From Microthrixaceae bacterium (lineage in GTDB: Bacteria; Actinomycetota; Acidimicrobiia; Acidimicrobiales; Microtrichaceae), in contig JAMLGJ010000008.1 in assembly GCA_023958095.1 (NCBI GenBank), forward strand, positions 1-64,000: 64,000 nt of DNA. The letters run 5' to 3'. Every line of letters begins with the position of its first letter. The stretch's first letter is position 1. Under the pieces are notes generated by a model. It had not been told where the DNA came from, made no database searches, and was given only the letters and a program-made list of their open reading frames with translations. Positions 8,558 to 17,303 of the stretch are shown here, one piece after another. The position numbers were made by a program, and so were the translations under genes.

Positions 8558-9235
8558 GTGCACGGAGCCCCCGAACGTGCAAGCGTGGACTGCGTGCAAC
8601 CCCCAGAGGACCGGTCATCCGAACGCGACTCGATGGTGAGACGCGACCTGGCCGCGCGCGGGATCCACGACGGACGTGTGCTGAAGGCGATGGGGACTGT
8701 TCCCAGGGAGGACTTCGTGCCGGAACGGCGGAAGCGCTCCGCGTACGAGGACCGGCCGCTTCCCATAGGCGGCGGCCAGACCATCTCGCAGCCCTACATC
8801 GTCGCCCTGATGGCCCAAGCGGCGGCGATCGAGCCCGGGGACCGCGTCCTCGAGGTCGGCACCGGCTCGGGCTACGGCGCCGCCGTGCTGTCGCACCTGG
8901 CGTCACACGTGCACACAGTGGAGCGGCTGGCCGAACTCGCCGAGAGTGCCGCCGCGGCCCTGTCGGGGTACTCCAACGTGGAGGTCCACCTGGCCGACGG
9001 CACAGGCGGCTGGGAGGACGGTGCTCCCTATGACGCCATCGTCGTCACCGCCGCGGGCACCGAGGTCCCCGAGGCACTCACTGCTCAACTCGCGGACGGC
9101 GGCCGGTTGGTCATCCCCGTGGGACCGCAACATGCGGGCCAGCGCCTCGAACTCGTGGTGCGACACCACGACCGGTTCGACAGCACCGACCTGGGCGGGG
9201 TCGCGTTCGTGCCCCTGGTGGGCGACGGCGACTGA
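8558..9235 (+). CDS. pcm: Protein-L-isoaspartate O-methyltransferase
   Basis: This cytosolic SAM-dependent enzyme methylates L-isoaspartyl residues in aged proteins and starts their repair. The sequence shows the family N-terminus MVRRDLAARGIHDGRVLKAM, then VPREDFVPE, the PLPIGGGQTISQPYIVA motif and the SAM site VLEVGTGSGYGAAVL; the C-terminal half ends GGRLVIPVG. It spans 225 residues from the GTG at 8558. GTGs at 8585 and 8594 and an ATG at 8633 are alternatives. Relatives have a few residues before MVR, so 8633 is probably too short. No strong ribosome site marks any of them. It is divergent from the SDR and has its 3' end 10 bases from the SHOCT gene. Confidence 0.9.
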   Translation: MHGAPERASVDCVQPPEDRSSERDSMVRRDLAARGIHDGRVLKAMGTVPREDFVPERRKRSAYEDRPLPIGGGQTISQPYIVALMAQAAAIEPGDRVLEVGTGSGYGAAVLSHLASHVHTVERLAELAESAAAALSGYSNVEVHLADGTGGWEDGAPYDAIVVTAAGTEVPEALTAQLADGGRLVIPVGPQHAGQRLELVVRHHDRFDSTDLGGVAFVPLVGDGD

Positions 9236-9245
9236 GCGGCGCCGG

Positions 9246-9563
9246 TCAGCTGGCGAGGATCTTGGCCTTCTCGGCCGCGAACTCCTCGTCGGTCAACACG
9301 CCGTTGGCGTGCAGCTCCCCCAGCTTGGTCAGCTGCTCCACCACGTCCACCTGCGGGGGTGCAGCGGGTGCAGCAGCCGGCGGCGGGTAGTTCGGAGCCT
9401 GCTGCTGTTGCTGCTGGGCGTAGGCCTGTTGACGTTCGGCATAGATGTTGGCGTCGCGGTCGGCGAACTTCTCCGCCTGTCGACGCTGCACTCGCCCACT
9501 GACCGCGGATGCGGTGCCCGCGATGACGGCGGTGCGTGCAACTCCTCGAAGTAGTCCTGGCAT
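9246..9563 (-). CDS. Small SHOCT-domain protein
   Basis: This protein has 105 residues. The N-terminus is basic with Ala/Val-rich character (RGVARTAVIAGTASAVSG), followed by a charged helix, a Gln run and a Pro/Ala linker. The C-terminus is a SHOCT domain (QLTKLGELHANGVLTDEEFAAEK), a short oligomerisation helix-turn common at protein ends. AGGAGG stands 6 nt before the ATG. It lies downstream of the DUF6325 gene on the same strand, a pairing known in actinobacteria. Its role is unknown; the N-terminus may associate with membrane. Confidence 0.85.
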   Translation of the reverse strand: MPGLLRGVARTAVIAGTASAVSGRVQRRQAEKFADRDANIYAERQQAYAQQQQQQAPNYPPPAAAPAAPPQVDVVEQLTKLGELHANGVLTDEEFAAEKAKILAS

Positions 9564-9600
9564 CTTGAACCTCCTGGTCCGACCCTGATCCTGTGCTGAT

Positions 9601-10041
9601 TCAGCTCGCTGCTTCGGCGGCGTCGAGCTCGTCGAGCGTCGCCTCGATCACATCGGCGGGGATGCGAGCACTGGCGACCACCTCGCCGTCGGCTGCATGG
9701 GCTGCTGCAACGAAGGGCACCGCCCAAGCGTTCTCGTAGACGATCAGGGCCGCCGCGCGACCGGGTTCGAGTGCGGCGCCGGCCTCGGTGATGTCGTCCT
9801 CGCCCACGAGCCCGGAGCGTGCCCCCAGGAACGCGTGGAACCCTCCCATGCCGTCGGCGGAGAGCTCGACCATCGCAACGTCGCCCGCCTCGTCCTTGGC
9901 GATGACCAGGAAGTCGTAGAGCCGCACGATCCCACGCTCCACGAGGTCCTGCAACGCCGCGGCAGCAGAGCCGTCGGCCTTGGCAGGATCGAACTCCAGG
10001 AGCACGAAGTCGATCGGACCGACCACATCGGATGCTTCCAC
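9601..10041 (-). CDS. DUF6325 family protein
   Basis: This 146-residue protein opens with GPIDFVLLEFDPAK, then LQDLVERGIVRLYDFLVI and ends in an acidic Ala-rich helix. This is the DUF6325 pattern of two alternating beta-alpha repeats, with the second half (ALEPGRAAALIVYENAWA) repeating the fold. Function is not established; members are small actinobacterial proteins often next to SHOCT genes, as here. The GTG start at 10041 has GAGGAG 5 nt upstream. Two copies of GTCGACATCG (10085 and 10102) lie upstream and might be a regulator site. Confidence 0.8.
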   Translation of the reverse strand: MEASDVVGPIDFVLLEFDPAKADGSAAAALQDLVERGIVRLYDFLVIAKDEAGDVAMVELSADGMGGFHAFLGARSGLVGEDDITEAGAALEPGRAAALIVYENAWAVPFVAAAHAADGEVVASARIPADVIEATLDELDAAEAAS

Positions 10042-10084
10042 GGCAACTCCTCACCCTCGGGCCCACCCGCGCGGACCTCGTCTG

Positions 10085-10111
10085 GTCGACATCGCTGTCG
10101 TGTCGACATCG
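10085..10111. repeat. Direct repeat GTCGACATCG x2 upstream of DUF6325 gene
   Basis: Two identical 10-mers start 17 bases apart, 44-70 bases upstream of the DUF6325 start. They could be a regulator site or chance; nothing else supports either. Confidence 0.25.
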
Positions 10112-10204
10112 GTAGACCCCGGACACGTTTCCGAGGCCGCGTCAGATTACCCGACCGCACGAAGGGCCGCGGCCGCCCGTCGCACCCCCGAGCCGTCCGG
10201 AGGG

Positions 10205-10516
10205 TCAGGGCTCCCCGACGGGGTCCACCCCGGCACGACCGTCGTCGGCCACGTGTTCGGTCCAGGACGCGCCACCCCACCAACGCCACTGGTGACGTCC
10301 GCTCGGGTCGGGTGCCCAGCCCGCCGGCACCGAGCCGTCCGGCGCCGGGGCCAGCGCCGTGGGAACCACCCTCACCCATGCCCCCGGTGGAAGGGGGGCG
10401 GAGGGCGTGATCAGGGTCTCGTCCAGGCGACCGGGGTAGGCCCCGGCTGGGGGACGTCCCTTCGGCACGGTCGACCCGGCCGGCGGCTCACCCTGCTCGC
10501 GTCGTTGTTCACCCAT
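10205..10516 (-). CDS. DUF2510 domain protein
   Basis: This 103-residue protein has a Pro/Gly-rich N-terminus and a C-terminal DUF2510 motif (GWAPDPSGRHQWRWWGGASW followed by TEHV). DUF2510 is a short Trp-rich module at the ends of actinobacterial membrane or surface proteins; its ligand is unknown. No transmembrane helix is present, so this copy stands alone. ATG 10516 is preceded by GAGGTGAGG, which rules out the longer in-frame extension to 10717. It sits 94 bases downstream of the membrane-protein gene that closes the glycosyltransferase operon and might be cotranscribed. Confidence 0.8.
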   Translation of the reverse strand: MGEQRREQGEPPAGSTVPKGRPPAGAYPGRLDETLITPSAPLPPGAWVRVVPTALAPAPDGSVPAGWAPDPSGRHQWRWWGGASWTEHVADDGRAGVDPVGEP

Positions 10517-10610
10517 GGTGGCCTCACCTCGTTGCACTGGTCGGGCACCAGTCTGTCCCCCACGACGGTTCCCCCGCACCACCGATTCCGCCACCGCGGC
10601 GACGGGGCGC

Positions 10611-11069
10611 TCAGTCGACGATGCCCGGGGGACGTGGTTTGCGCACGTCCCCTCCGCTGCGTCGTGCCATCGCGACCGGATCGTGGCCCTCCGCTGCGCG
10701 CCGTGTGCGCAGCACACGCGAACGCCAGAACACGAACACGGTGATCCCGACGATCGCCGCGGTCAGCGCGAAGAAGAGCATCACCTGCTGGGAACCCCCC
10801 GGGTCCCCCGGCGTCTCCGGCTCCCTGCCGGAATTGGGCCGGGGCAGGATGTTGCCGAGCTCGCCTCCCGAGGGAAGGGTGGTCGTCGTCTCGGGAGCCT
10901 CCGAGGTGGGGCTGCTGGTGGCGTCGGAGGGGTCCGGGGGCTCCTGTGCGCCGGCTCGGAGCGGACCCACGACCAGCGTGGACAACAGGAAGACCGCACC
11001 GAGCACGAGCAGCGAACGCAGCCCAACGGGCCTCGCGCCCCGGCGGCTCGCGTGCGTCGGTTCAGCCAT
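10611..11069 (-). CDS. Membrane protein, last gene of glycosyltransferase-methyltransferase operon
   Basis: This 152-residue protein has an N-terminal hydrophobic segment SLLVLGAVFLLSTLVVG ending at AGA (likely signal peptide), a Pro/Ser/Thr/Glu-rich outer region of about 65 residues, one helix VMLFFALTAAIVGITVFVFW, and a basic cytoplasmic tail starting RSRVLRTRR. The topology suggests a single-pass protein with a disordered outside. I recognise no family. The ATG overlaps the end of the toroid gene by 8 bases, so it belongs to that operon and may anchor or escort its product. The in-frame extension to 11291 lies inside the upstream gene and is rejected. Confidence 0.75.
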   Translation of the reverse strand: MAEPTHASRRGARPVGLRSLLVLGAVFLLSTLVVGPLRAGAQEPPDPSDATSSPTSEAPETTTTLPSGGELGNILPRPNSGREPETPGDPGGSQQVMLFFALTAAIVGITVFVFWRSRVLRTRRAAEGHDPVAMARRSGGDVRKPRPPGIVD

Positions 11070-12189
11070 CGCTGGCTTCTGATGCCGGGGTGGGCTCCTC
11101 GTCGAACTCGGTGTCGAGCACCGCCGGCAGTGCGTCGTGGTCGATGAACAGGTTCGCCGCGGGTGATCCACCGGCGAGTGCGTCGGCCGCCAGCACGACT
11201 GCGGAGGCGGTGTAGGTGGACTGCTCTCCGCCGGGGAAGTGCACCTCGTCGGGGACCACGATCCCGGTCCAGTAGCGATCGTTGGGGTCACGCAGGCGCT
11301 GTGCCCAGTCGAACAGGCGCCTCGCCCATTCGACCTCGCCGACCGCCAGGTGCGCCATCGCGCACTCGCAGGTCTCCGCAGCGGTGATCCAGGGACGGTC
11401 CGAAACGCAACGGATGCCCCAGTTCTCGATCACGAAGGCCTCACGACGGTGCTCCAGGCGCTCGCGCCCCGCCTCGTCGCGCAGGGCCCCGCTGAGCACC
11501 GGGTAGTACCAGTCCATCGCCCAGCGGTGCTTCGGGGCGAAGGCGTCGGGTTCGTCGCGGATGGTCCGGGCCAGGCGCGCCGCGGACCGTCGCCAGGCCG
11601 GGCGTTCGTGGCCGAGTTCCTCCGCGATCGCGATCGCGCAACGCAGGCTGTGGGAGATCGACGAGGAACCCGTCAGCAGGGCGAAGGTCCACGGTGTGCC
11701 ATCCGCGTGACGCGCCCACAGGACCTCGCCACGGTGTGTCTGCAGTCCGCGGACGAACTCGACCGCCGACTCGATCATCGGCCACATCGACTCCAGCGCA
11801 CCGCGGTCGCGGTAGCACAGCCAGTGGAACCAGACACCGGCGGCGACGTAGGCCACGCAGTTGGCGTCCAACTTGTCCTGTTCGATCCCGTCTTCGAGGT
11901 AGTACTGGTGCCAGGAGCCGTCGGGCAGCTGGATCTTCTGGAGCCACTCGAAACCCGCCTCGGCGGCCTCGCGGCGGCCACCGAGCATCATCGCCATCAG
12001 CGCCTCGGTGTGGTTCCAGGCGTCGGCGTGGCCTCCGGGGAACCAGGGCACCATGCCGGTGGGGAGCTGCCACTGCACGATCGCGTCGACGGTTCGGGAC
12101 AGCTCCGCGGCGCTCACGGAGTCACCGAGGTCCCTCAGGAACCCGGGGCCCTGCGCCCCCGGACCGTGCACACCCGGAGCCTCAGCCAT
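11062..12189 (-). CDS. Alpha/alpha-toroid protein (prenyltransferase/squalene-cyclase-like or GH15-like)
   Basis: This 375-residue, probably cytosolic, all-helical protein is rich in Trp and shows repeated helix pairs: AIVQWQLPTGMVPWFPGG, EWLQKIQLPDGSWHQYYLED, DANCVAYVAAGVWFHWLCY, KHRWAMDWYYPVLSGALR and ETCECAMAHLAVGEVEWARR. This suits an (alpha/alpha)6 barrel. The QLPDGSW motif resembles the QW repeats of squalene/oxidosqualene cyclases and prenyltransferases, and the overall pattern also resembles GH15-type glycan hydrolases; I cannot choose. The terpene-cyclase DXDD motif is not seen. The ATG at 12189 overlaps the methyltransferase stop by 8 bases; internal ATGs upstream belong to the longer noncoding extension. 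Context points to processing of a glycosylated lipid or polymer. Confidence 0.7.
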   Translation of the reverse strand: MAEAPGVHGPGAQGPGFLRDLGDSVSAAELSRTVDAIVQWQLPTGMVPWFPGGHADAWNHTEALMAMMLGGRREAAEAGFEWLQKIQLPDGSWHQYYLEDGIEQDKLDANCVAYVAAGVWFHWLCYRDRGALESMWPMIESAVEFVRGLQTHRGEVLWARHADGTPWTFALLTGSSSISHSLRCAIAIAEELGHERPAWRRSAARLARTIRDEPDAFAPKHRWAMDWYYPVLSGALRDEAGRERLEHRREAFVIENWGIRCVSDRPWITAAETCECAMAHLAVGEVEWARRLFDWAQRLRDPNDRYWTGIVVPDEVHFPGGEQSTYTASAVVLAADALAGGSPAANLFIDHDALPAVLDTEFDEEPTPASEASDG

Positions 12190-13009
12190 TGAGGCTCTCC
12201 GGGGTCCTCGTGTTGCCATTGGAACCCGGCGGGTCCCGGTGCAGTTCACCGGTCGCCGCACCCCGGGCGCCCCGGGCCGCTGCGTCCCCGGTGGGCACCT
12301 TGTGGGCGTAGACCACGACGCTCTTGCCGAGCACCGGACTCATGAGCTTCTCGACGGCGGTGGTCACCAGCGGCTGGTCGACCATGTCCCAGACGAGCAG
12401 TCGGTGATAGGCCTGCACCAGCGGGTTGGAGTCGTTGGTGGGCCCGACCACGCAACGCAACCACCAGTACGGGGAGTGGAGCGCGTGCACGCGGTGCGAA
12501 CCGCCCACCTCGAAGCCCACACCTTCCAGGCGTTCCCGGAGCAGGGCCTCGGTGTAGATGCGCACGTGGCCGCCCTCGGCCAGCGGGGCGTGGTACTCGG
12601 CTGAGAGCGCCCAGCAGATCTTCTCGGGCAACCAGGACGGCACCGTGGCGGCGATCACGCCGCCGGGACGAAGCACCCGGTGGAGCTCGGCCATGGCGGA
12701 CACGTCGTCGGGGATGTGCTCGAAGACCTCCGAGGTGATGATCCTGTCGAAGGTGTCGTCGGGGAACGGGAGCCGCAGGGCGTCACCGTTGACGCACGCG
12801 CCCAGTGCATCGCCGGGCACCTCGCCCTCGGCGACCATCGCTGCCATGAGCTCGCGCACCGGGGGAAGCTCGTCGAATCCGTAGTCGAGGGCGACGACGC
12901 GGGCACCCCGGCGGAAGCACTCGAATGAGTGACGCCCGGCTCCGGCACCCATGTCGAGCACGAGCTCCCCGGGCTGGAGCCCGAGCCGGTCGTAGTCGAC
13001 GGTCAGCAT
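12182..13009 (-). CDS. Class I SAM-dependent methyltransferase
   Basis: This is a 275-residue methyltransferase of the UbiE/Methyltransf_11 type. Motif I is VLDMGAGAGRHSFEC, the acidic loop VVALDYGF, motif IV GDALRLPFPDDTFDRIITSE and motif V VLRPGGVIAATVPSW. The C-terminal region (YWWLRCVVGPTND, LLVWDMVDQP) probably forms the substrate lid. It overlaps the glycosyltransferase stop by 7 bases and the toroid start by 8, so all are cotranslated. The substrate may be the glycosyltransferase product. The last 30 residues are charged and disordered. Confidence 0.85.
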   Translation of the reverse strand: MLTVDYDRLGLQPGELVLDMGAGAGRHSFECFRRGARVVALDYGFDELPPVRELMAAMVAEGEVPGDALGACVNGDALRLPFPDDTFDRIITSEVFEHIPDDVSAMAELHRVLRPGGVIAATVPSWLPEKICWALSAEYHAPLAEGGHVRIYTEALLRERLEGVGFEVGGSHRVHALHSPYWWLRCVVGPTNDSNPLVQAYHRLLVWDMVDQPLVTTAVEKLMSPVLGKSVVVYAHKVPTGDAAARGARGAATGELHRDPPGSNGNTRTPESLNG

Positions 13010-14346
13010 CCCGACCGTCCGGCGAACACTGGCGGGGCCTCCAGGGTGGCGCGGTAGTGCTCCACGGTCTGCTCGGCGGTGTGGCGCCAGCTCCAGCGGT
13101 GGATCACCCGTTCCCGCCCCGCCTTGCCGATGATCTCGGCGGCGTGCGGGTCCCCGAGGACCGCGAGGATGCCCCGGGCCAGATCCGAGCTGTCACCCGG
13201 CGCCACCGCGTAGGTCGTCTCGCCATCGGTGCCGGCGACCTCGGGCAGCGCCCCACCGGTGGTCGACACGAGTGGGCATCCGGTGCTCATGGCCTCGATC
13301 GCCGGCAGGCTGAACCCCTCGTACAACGACGGCACGACCGCACACGCGGATTCGTTGTACAGCTCGACGATCCGCTGGTCGCTCACACCCGAGACGAACT
13401 CCACCGAGTCCTCGAGTCCCAGCTCGGCGATGGTCCGTTGGGCCGCCGAACCATCCTTCAGCTTGCCGACCAGTACCAGGTGCAGGCCGAGTTCGGGCCG
13501 GTCCGCCCGGATCTTGGCGAGGGCCTCGAGCAGGTAGCGCTGTCCCTTCATGGCGACATCCGACGAGGCGGTGGAGATGATCTGGTTGGGACGTCGCTCA
13601 ACCTCGGGAAGCGGTTTGAAGAGTTCCGGGTCGACCCCCACGGGCACGACGAACAGCCGCTGCGGGTCGACCTCGTGGTCGGCGACGATGTCGTCGTAGC
13701 TGTTCTTCGAGACCGTGATCACCCGCCGCAGACGCGTGGCCACCCGTGACTGCATCTTCGTGAACGCGTACCACCGCGACTTGCCGAAGCGGGCCCGCCA
13801 CGTCTCGGCGTGTTCCATCTCGAGGCGCCGGTCCACGGTGATCGGGTGGTGGATGGTGCCGAGCACCGGGAGACCCGAGCGCTCCATGGCGAGCAGGCCG
13901 TAGCCGAGGCACTGGTTGTCCTGCACCAGGTCGAACTCTCCCACACGCCGCCTGAGGTGGTCCCACGCCCGCATCGAGAACGCCAGGGGCTCGGGGAAGG
14001 TGCCCATGGAGAACGAGGTGACCTCCAGCCAGTCCCAACGGTCCTTCAACTCCCAGATGCCCGGCATCCGCATCGGGAAGTGGTCGTTGTAGATGTCGAG
14101 GCTCGGGAGCTCCACCAGGGGGACGCGTTCGTCGAGCACCGGGTAGGGCTGGCCCGAGAGCACTTCCACGTGGTGACCCAGGTCGGCCAGGGCCTTGGTC
14201 AGGTGCCTCGTGTAGACACCCTGGCCTCCCACATGGGGCTTGCCCCGGTAGGTGAGGTAGGCGATCCTGAGTGGGTCGTCGGGTCCCGGGTTGCGGCCGC
14301 CGGGCTCGCGTCCCGAGGCTGCCGGGCCTTGGGTGGCGGCAGACAT
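13003..14346 (-). CDS. GT4-family glycosyltransferase
   Basis: This 447-residue retaining glycosyltransferase has the GT-B fold. The N-terminal Rossmann half has [19 protein letters not shown], where the GGQG loop binds the donor, and the centre has [13 protein letters not shown]. The C-terminal half has [32 protein letters not shown] and the E-x7-E donor motif [20 protein letters not shown]. It transfers a sugar from a nucleotide donor to a lipid or glycan at the cytosolic membrane face. ATG 14346 follows a long noncoding frame. It heads a four-gene overlapping operon and diverges from dtd by 70 bases. Confidence 0.88.
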   Translation of the reverse strand: MSAATQGPAASGREPGGRNPGPDDPLRIAYLTYRGKPHVGGQGVYTRHLTKALADLGHHVEVLSGQPYPVLDERVPLVELPSLDIYNDHFPMRMPGIWELKDRWDWLEVTSFSMGTFPEPLAFSMRAWDHLRRRVGEFDLVQDNQCLGYGLLAMERSGLPVLGTIHHPITVDRRLEMEHAETWRARFGKSRWYAFTKMQSRVATRLRRVITVSKNSYDDIVADHEVDPQRLFVVPVGVDPELFKPLPEVERRPNQIISTASSDVAMKGQRYLLEALAKIRADRPELGLHLVLVGKLKDGSAAQRTIAELGLEDSVEFVSGVSDQRIVELYNESACAVVPSLYEGFSLPAIEAMSTGCPLVSTTGGALPEVAGTDGETTYAVAPGDSSDLARGILAVLGDPHAAEIIGKAGRERVIHRWSWRHTAEQTVEHYRATLEAPPVFAGRSGC

Positions 14347-14416
14347 GACGTACCAGCGTCGCCGCCGGGTGCCCGGCTGGTCAAATGTGCTCGTGTGGAT
14401 GTGCTGCAATGGCCTC

Positions 14417-14875
14417 GTGCGCACGCTCGTGCAGAGGGTCTCGTCCGCAGCGGTGGAGCTCACAGAAACCGGGGAGTGCGTCGGTCGTATCGGCACCGGC
14501 CTGCTCGCCCTGGTGGGCGCCACGCACGGCGACGATCCCGACGGGGCCCGCCGTTTGGCCTCGAAGGTGTGGAACCTGCGGGTGTTCCCCGACGCAGGGG
14601 GAGCCATGAACCTCTCGCTGGCCGACCTGCGCGAACGCGGCGAGGAGTCCTCGGTGCTGGTCGTCAGCCAGTTCACCCTCTACGGCGACACCCGGCGGGG
14701 TCGCAGGCCATCGTTCGTGGCCGCTGCCGACCCGGCCGTGGCCGAACCGCTGATCGAGGTGTTCATCCGGGAGCTGGGCTCTCTCGGGGCCACGACGGCG
14801 ACCGGCCGGTTCGGGGCCGACATGGACGTGTCGCTGGTCAACGACGGACCTGTCACCCTGATGCTGGAGGTGTGA
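14417..14875 (+). CDS. dtd: D-aminoacyl-tRNA deacylase
   Basis: This is cytosolic Dtd, which hydrolyses D-aminoacyl- and glycyl-tRNA mischarging products. Both active-site motifs are present: SQFTLYGD (the SQxT motif) and NDGPVTL (the cross-subunit Gly-cisPro motif). Its 152 residues match the family. The GTG at 14417 gives the standard N-terminus (M)[14 protein letters not shown]; no clear ribosome site precedes it. The 3' end overlaps the convergent lnt homologue by 23 bases. Confidence 0.93.
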   Translation: MRTLVQRVSSAAVELTETGECVGRIGTGLLALVGATHGDDPDGARRLASKVWNLRVFPDAGGAMNLSLADLRERGEESSVLVVSQFTLYGDTRRGRRPSFVAAADPAVAEPLIEVFIRELGSLGATTATGRFGADMDVSLVNDGPVTLMLEV

Positions 14876-16406
14876 CGGCCGGGGCGCCGGGACCGCCCTC
14901 GGGTCGAGGTGTGCCGGAGCCTTCACCACCGCGTGCGGACAGCAGTGCCACCGAGGCGGCCACTGCTGCGGCGAACAGAGCGGGCAGTGCGCCGAAGGCC
15001 TGCGCCGGTGTGGTCGAGTCGTAGCGCTCGATGGTACGGGTGAGCACCGCGCTCTCACTCACCGAAGTGCGTTGGTGGACCCCACCGTCGGGGTCCACGA
15101 AGGCCGAGAACCCCGTCGGTGAGACCTGGAGCACCCACCGTCCGCTCTCCACGGCCCGCAGCTGGGACGACGCGACCTGCTGGGTCTGGACCTGGGTCAA
15201 CCAGTAGCTCGAACCGTTGGTCGGGTTCAGCACCACCTGGCCACCCTCGCGCACTCCTTCACGCACCCGACGGGAGAAGAACACCTCCCAGCTGATGACC
15301 ACCGCCATGGGGCCGTGCTCCGTCTCGATCACCCCCACACCGTCTCCGGGCACCTGGTCCCTCGGGGGCAGCGTGGAACCGGCAACCGGTTCGAACAGCC
15401 AGCGCATGGGCACGTACTCACCGAAGGGCACCCGGCGCACCTTGTCGAAGCGGTCACCGAGGCTCCCGTCGGGTCGCACCACCACCACGAAGTTCTCGAA
15501 CCGGTCAGCGCCCAGGGCGGAGTCGTTGACCGCTCCGACCACGATCGGTGCCCCTATTCGGGTGGCCTGTTCGGCCACCTCGTAGCGCCACGGATGGTCG
15601 CCGAAGTCGCCGTCCACGTTGATCGCGTTCTCGGGCCACACGACGAGGTCGACCCGCTCCCCGGGGGGCACGTCGTCGTTCGCCGGGATCGTCCTGGTGG
15701 CATCGAGGTGGCGCCGGAACACAACCGGCTCCTCCCCGGCGGTGTAGCGGGTGCCCTGTGGGCCACCGCCCTGCACCACCGCGACACGCAACGAGCCCGC
15801 CGGTTCGCCCAGGGGCCAGAGGGCGCCTAGCAGCCCCACCGCTGCGACCAGGCCCACCACGGCCAGGGGCACCCGCCAGACCCGTCGCGTGACCACCAGG
15901 TTGAGCGCGACGCCCAGGGCACAGACCGCGCCCCCCACCAGGAGCACCCCGCCGATCCGGGCGACCGGCAACAGCGGGGCACGGGTCTGCGACATCCCGA
16001 GCAGCGACAGGGGCACGCCACCGAAGGGGGCGTGGGAGTGAAGCCACTCGAACACGATCACCGCGGCCGGGAGCACGATGAACCGCCGTCGGTCCCCGGG
16101 CACCACAGCGGTCGTCGCGGCCACCATCGGACCCCAGCCGAGCACGACCCCGACCGGGTATCCCGGAGCGGTCAGGCCCCACATCCACAGCGTCGAGGGA
16201 CCGAACCAGCCGATTCCGAACATCCACCCCAGCAGCGCGCGGCGGCCCACCGCAGCGTCCTCGAGCAACCACAACAACACGGCGATCCCGACCGGCGCGA
16301 GGGGCCACCAGCCCCAGGGCGGGAGTGCCGCCGCGACGAGCACACCGGCGCCCAGCGCCAGGACCGAAGCTGCGGCGGTACTGCTCCGCCAGTGGTTGGG
16401 GGCCAT
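14853..16406 (-). CDS. lnt: Apolipoprotein N-acyltransferase homologue with Cys-to-Ser substitution
   Basis: This 517-residue protein has an N-terminal membrane domain of about eight helices, a nitrilase-fold domain from about residue 215, and a last C-terminal helix ([20 protein letters not shown]). Lnt acylates the N-terminal Cys of lipoproteins using a Glu-Lys-Cys triad. Glu is present at residue 259 (VVWPENAIN) and Lys at 322 ([13 protein letters not shown]). The nucleophile position, normally in an ICYE-type motif, reads VISWEVFF with Ser at 372 (AGC codon, 15293-15291). Other family features ([27 protein letters not shown]) are intact. It may use Ser, act on something else, or be inactive. 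ATG 16406 excludes a long spurious N-terminus. Confidence 0.8.
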   Translation of the reverse strand: MAPNHWRSSTAAASVLALGAGVLVAAALPPWGWWPLAPVGIAVLLWLLEDAAVGRRALLGWMFGIGWFGPSTLWMWGLTAPGYPVGVVLGWGPMVAATTAVVPGDRRRFIVLPAAVIVFEWLHSHAPFGGVPLSLLGMSQTRAPLLPVARIGGVLLVGGAVCALGVALNLVVTRRVWRVPLAVVGLVAAVGLLGALWPLGEPAGSLRVAVVQGGGPQGTRYTAGEEPVVFRRHLDATRTIPANDDVPPGERVDLVVWPENAINVDGDFGDHPWRYEVAEQATRIGAPIVVGAVNDSALGADRFENFVVVVRPDGSLGDRFDKVRRVPFGEYVPMRWLFEPVAGSTLPPRDQVPGDGVGVIETEHGPMAVVISWEVFFSRRVREGVREGGQVVLNPTNGSSYWLTQVQTQQVASSQLRAVESGRWVLQVSPTGFSAFVDPDGGVHQRTSVSESAVLTRTIERYDSTTPAQAFGALPALFAAAVAASVALLSARGGEGSGTPRPEGGPGAPAVTPPASG

Positions 16407-16442
16407 CGGTGGATCATCGCACCGTCGGACCCGACGGGTGAA

Positions 16443-16469
16443 TTGACCCGTAGTTGCGCTGCGTAGCAT
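16443..16469 (+). promoter_or_regulatory. Predicted promoter of the sco1-PCuAC-cupredoxin operon
   Basis: TTGACC (16443-16448) and TAGCAT (16464-16469) are separated by 15 bases, a slightly short sigma70-like arrangement. Transcription would begin near 16476, giving a leader of about 100 bases to the GTG at 16576, or almost none to an ATG at 16480. Confidence 0.45.
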
Positions 16470-16575
16470 TGTTTCGTCCATGGCAGCGGCAACGGAGCCA
16501 CGAGCCGATCGAACCCCCGCCGGCTGCGGGAACCAATCGGGACCTCGCAGGCCCTCATCGCTTCGTGGAGCCCGG

Positions 16576-17235
16576 GTGCGCAACGCACGGCTCCTCGCCG
16601 CGGTGGTGACGGGGGCGTTGGTCCTCGGGGCGTGCAGTGACGACTCCGGCACCGGGGGCGCCACCGACGGCGCGGCCGGCACCGAGGACTCCGACGTGCA
16701 GACCTATTCCGGGTACGTCGTCGACCCTCCCAACGAGGTGGGCGACATCGTGCTGCCACGGGCCGACGGCTCCGGGGATTTCCCCATGAGCGCCGCCGAG
16801 GGCGGGTTGAACCTCATCTACTTCGGCTACACGTTCTGTCCGGATGTGTGCCCCACGACGATGTCGGATGTCCGAAAGGTGCTCGCCGACCTCCCCGAGG
16901 AGGAGGCAGACCGCATCGAGGTGGCGATGGTCACCATCGACCCCGCCCGTGACACCGACGAGGTGATCACTTCGTATCTGCAGAACTTCGTGGAGGACGG
17001 CATCGCCCTGCGCACCGAGGACCCCGACCAGCTCCGTGCGGCGGCCGACGCCTTCGGGGCCGACTACGAGGTCTCGACCAACGACGAGGGCGAGATCGAG
17101 GTGTCACACACCGGGGAGCTGTACGCCGTCGACCAGAACGGCACCGTGGTGATGCAGTGGCCCTTCGGCACCGACTTCGAATCGACGACCCGCGACATCC
17201 GTTCGCTGCTGGCCGAGGCGCAGGCCTCGGCCTGA
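16576..17235 (+). CDS. SCO1/SenC-type copper chaperone lipoprotein
   Basis: This thioredoxin-fold protein, anchored outside the membrane, delivers copper to the CuA site of cytochrome c oxidase. The signal peptide ends in lipobox LGAC; the copper-binding motif is FCPDVCP, and the third ligand His lies in VSHTGELYAVD. Its 219 residues suit the family. I chose GTG 16576 because GGAG precedes it and the lipoprotein signal (RNARLLAAVVTGALV) starts there; an ATG at 16480 would add 32 disordered residues. It is first in an operon with PCuAC and a cupredoxin-like lipoprotein. Confidence 0.9.
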   Translation: MRNARLLAAVVTGALVLGACSDDSGTGGATDGAAGTEDSDVQTYSGYVVDPPNEVGDIVLPRADGSGDFPMSAAEGGLNLIYFGYTFCPDVCPTTMSDVRKVLADLPEEEADRIEVAMVTIDPARDTDEVITSYLQNFVEDGIALRTEDPDQLRAAADAFGADYEVSTNDEGEIEVSHTGELYAVDQNGTVVMQWPFGTDFESTTRDIRSLLAEAQASA

Positions 17236-17303
17236 TCCCGATCGACCAGGTGCGCGGGAACCCCCGACCCGGCACACTGCCGGAGGAGAAGGAGAAGAAG
17301 ACC

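Noticed and set aside
8423-8599. N-terminal extension of the SDR ending at 7559
   Set aside because: It begins with TTG, has no family similarity and overlaps the start region of the divergent pcm gene.
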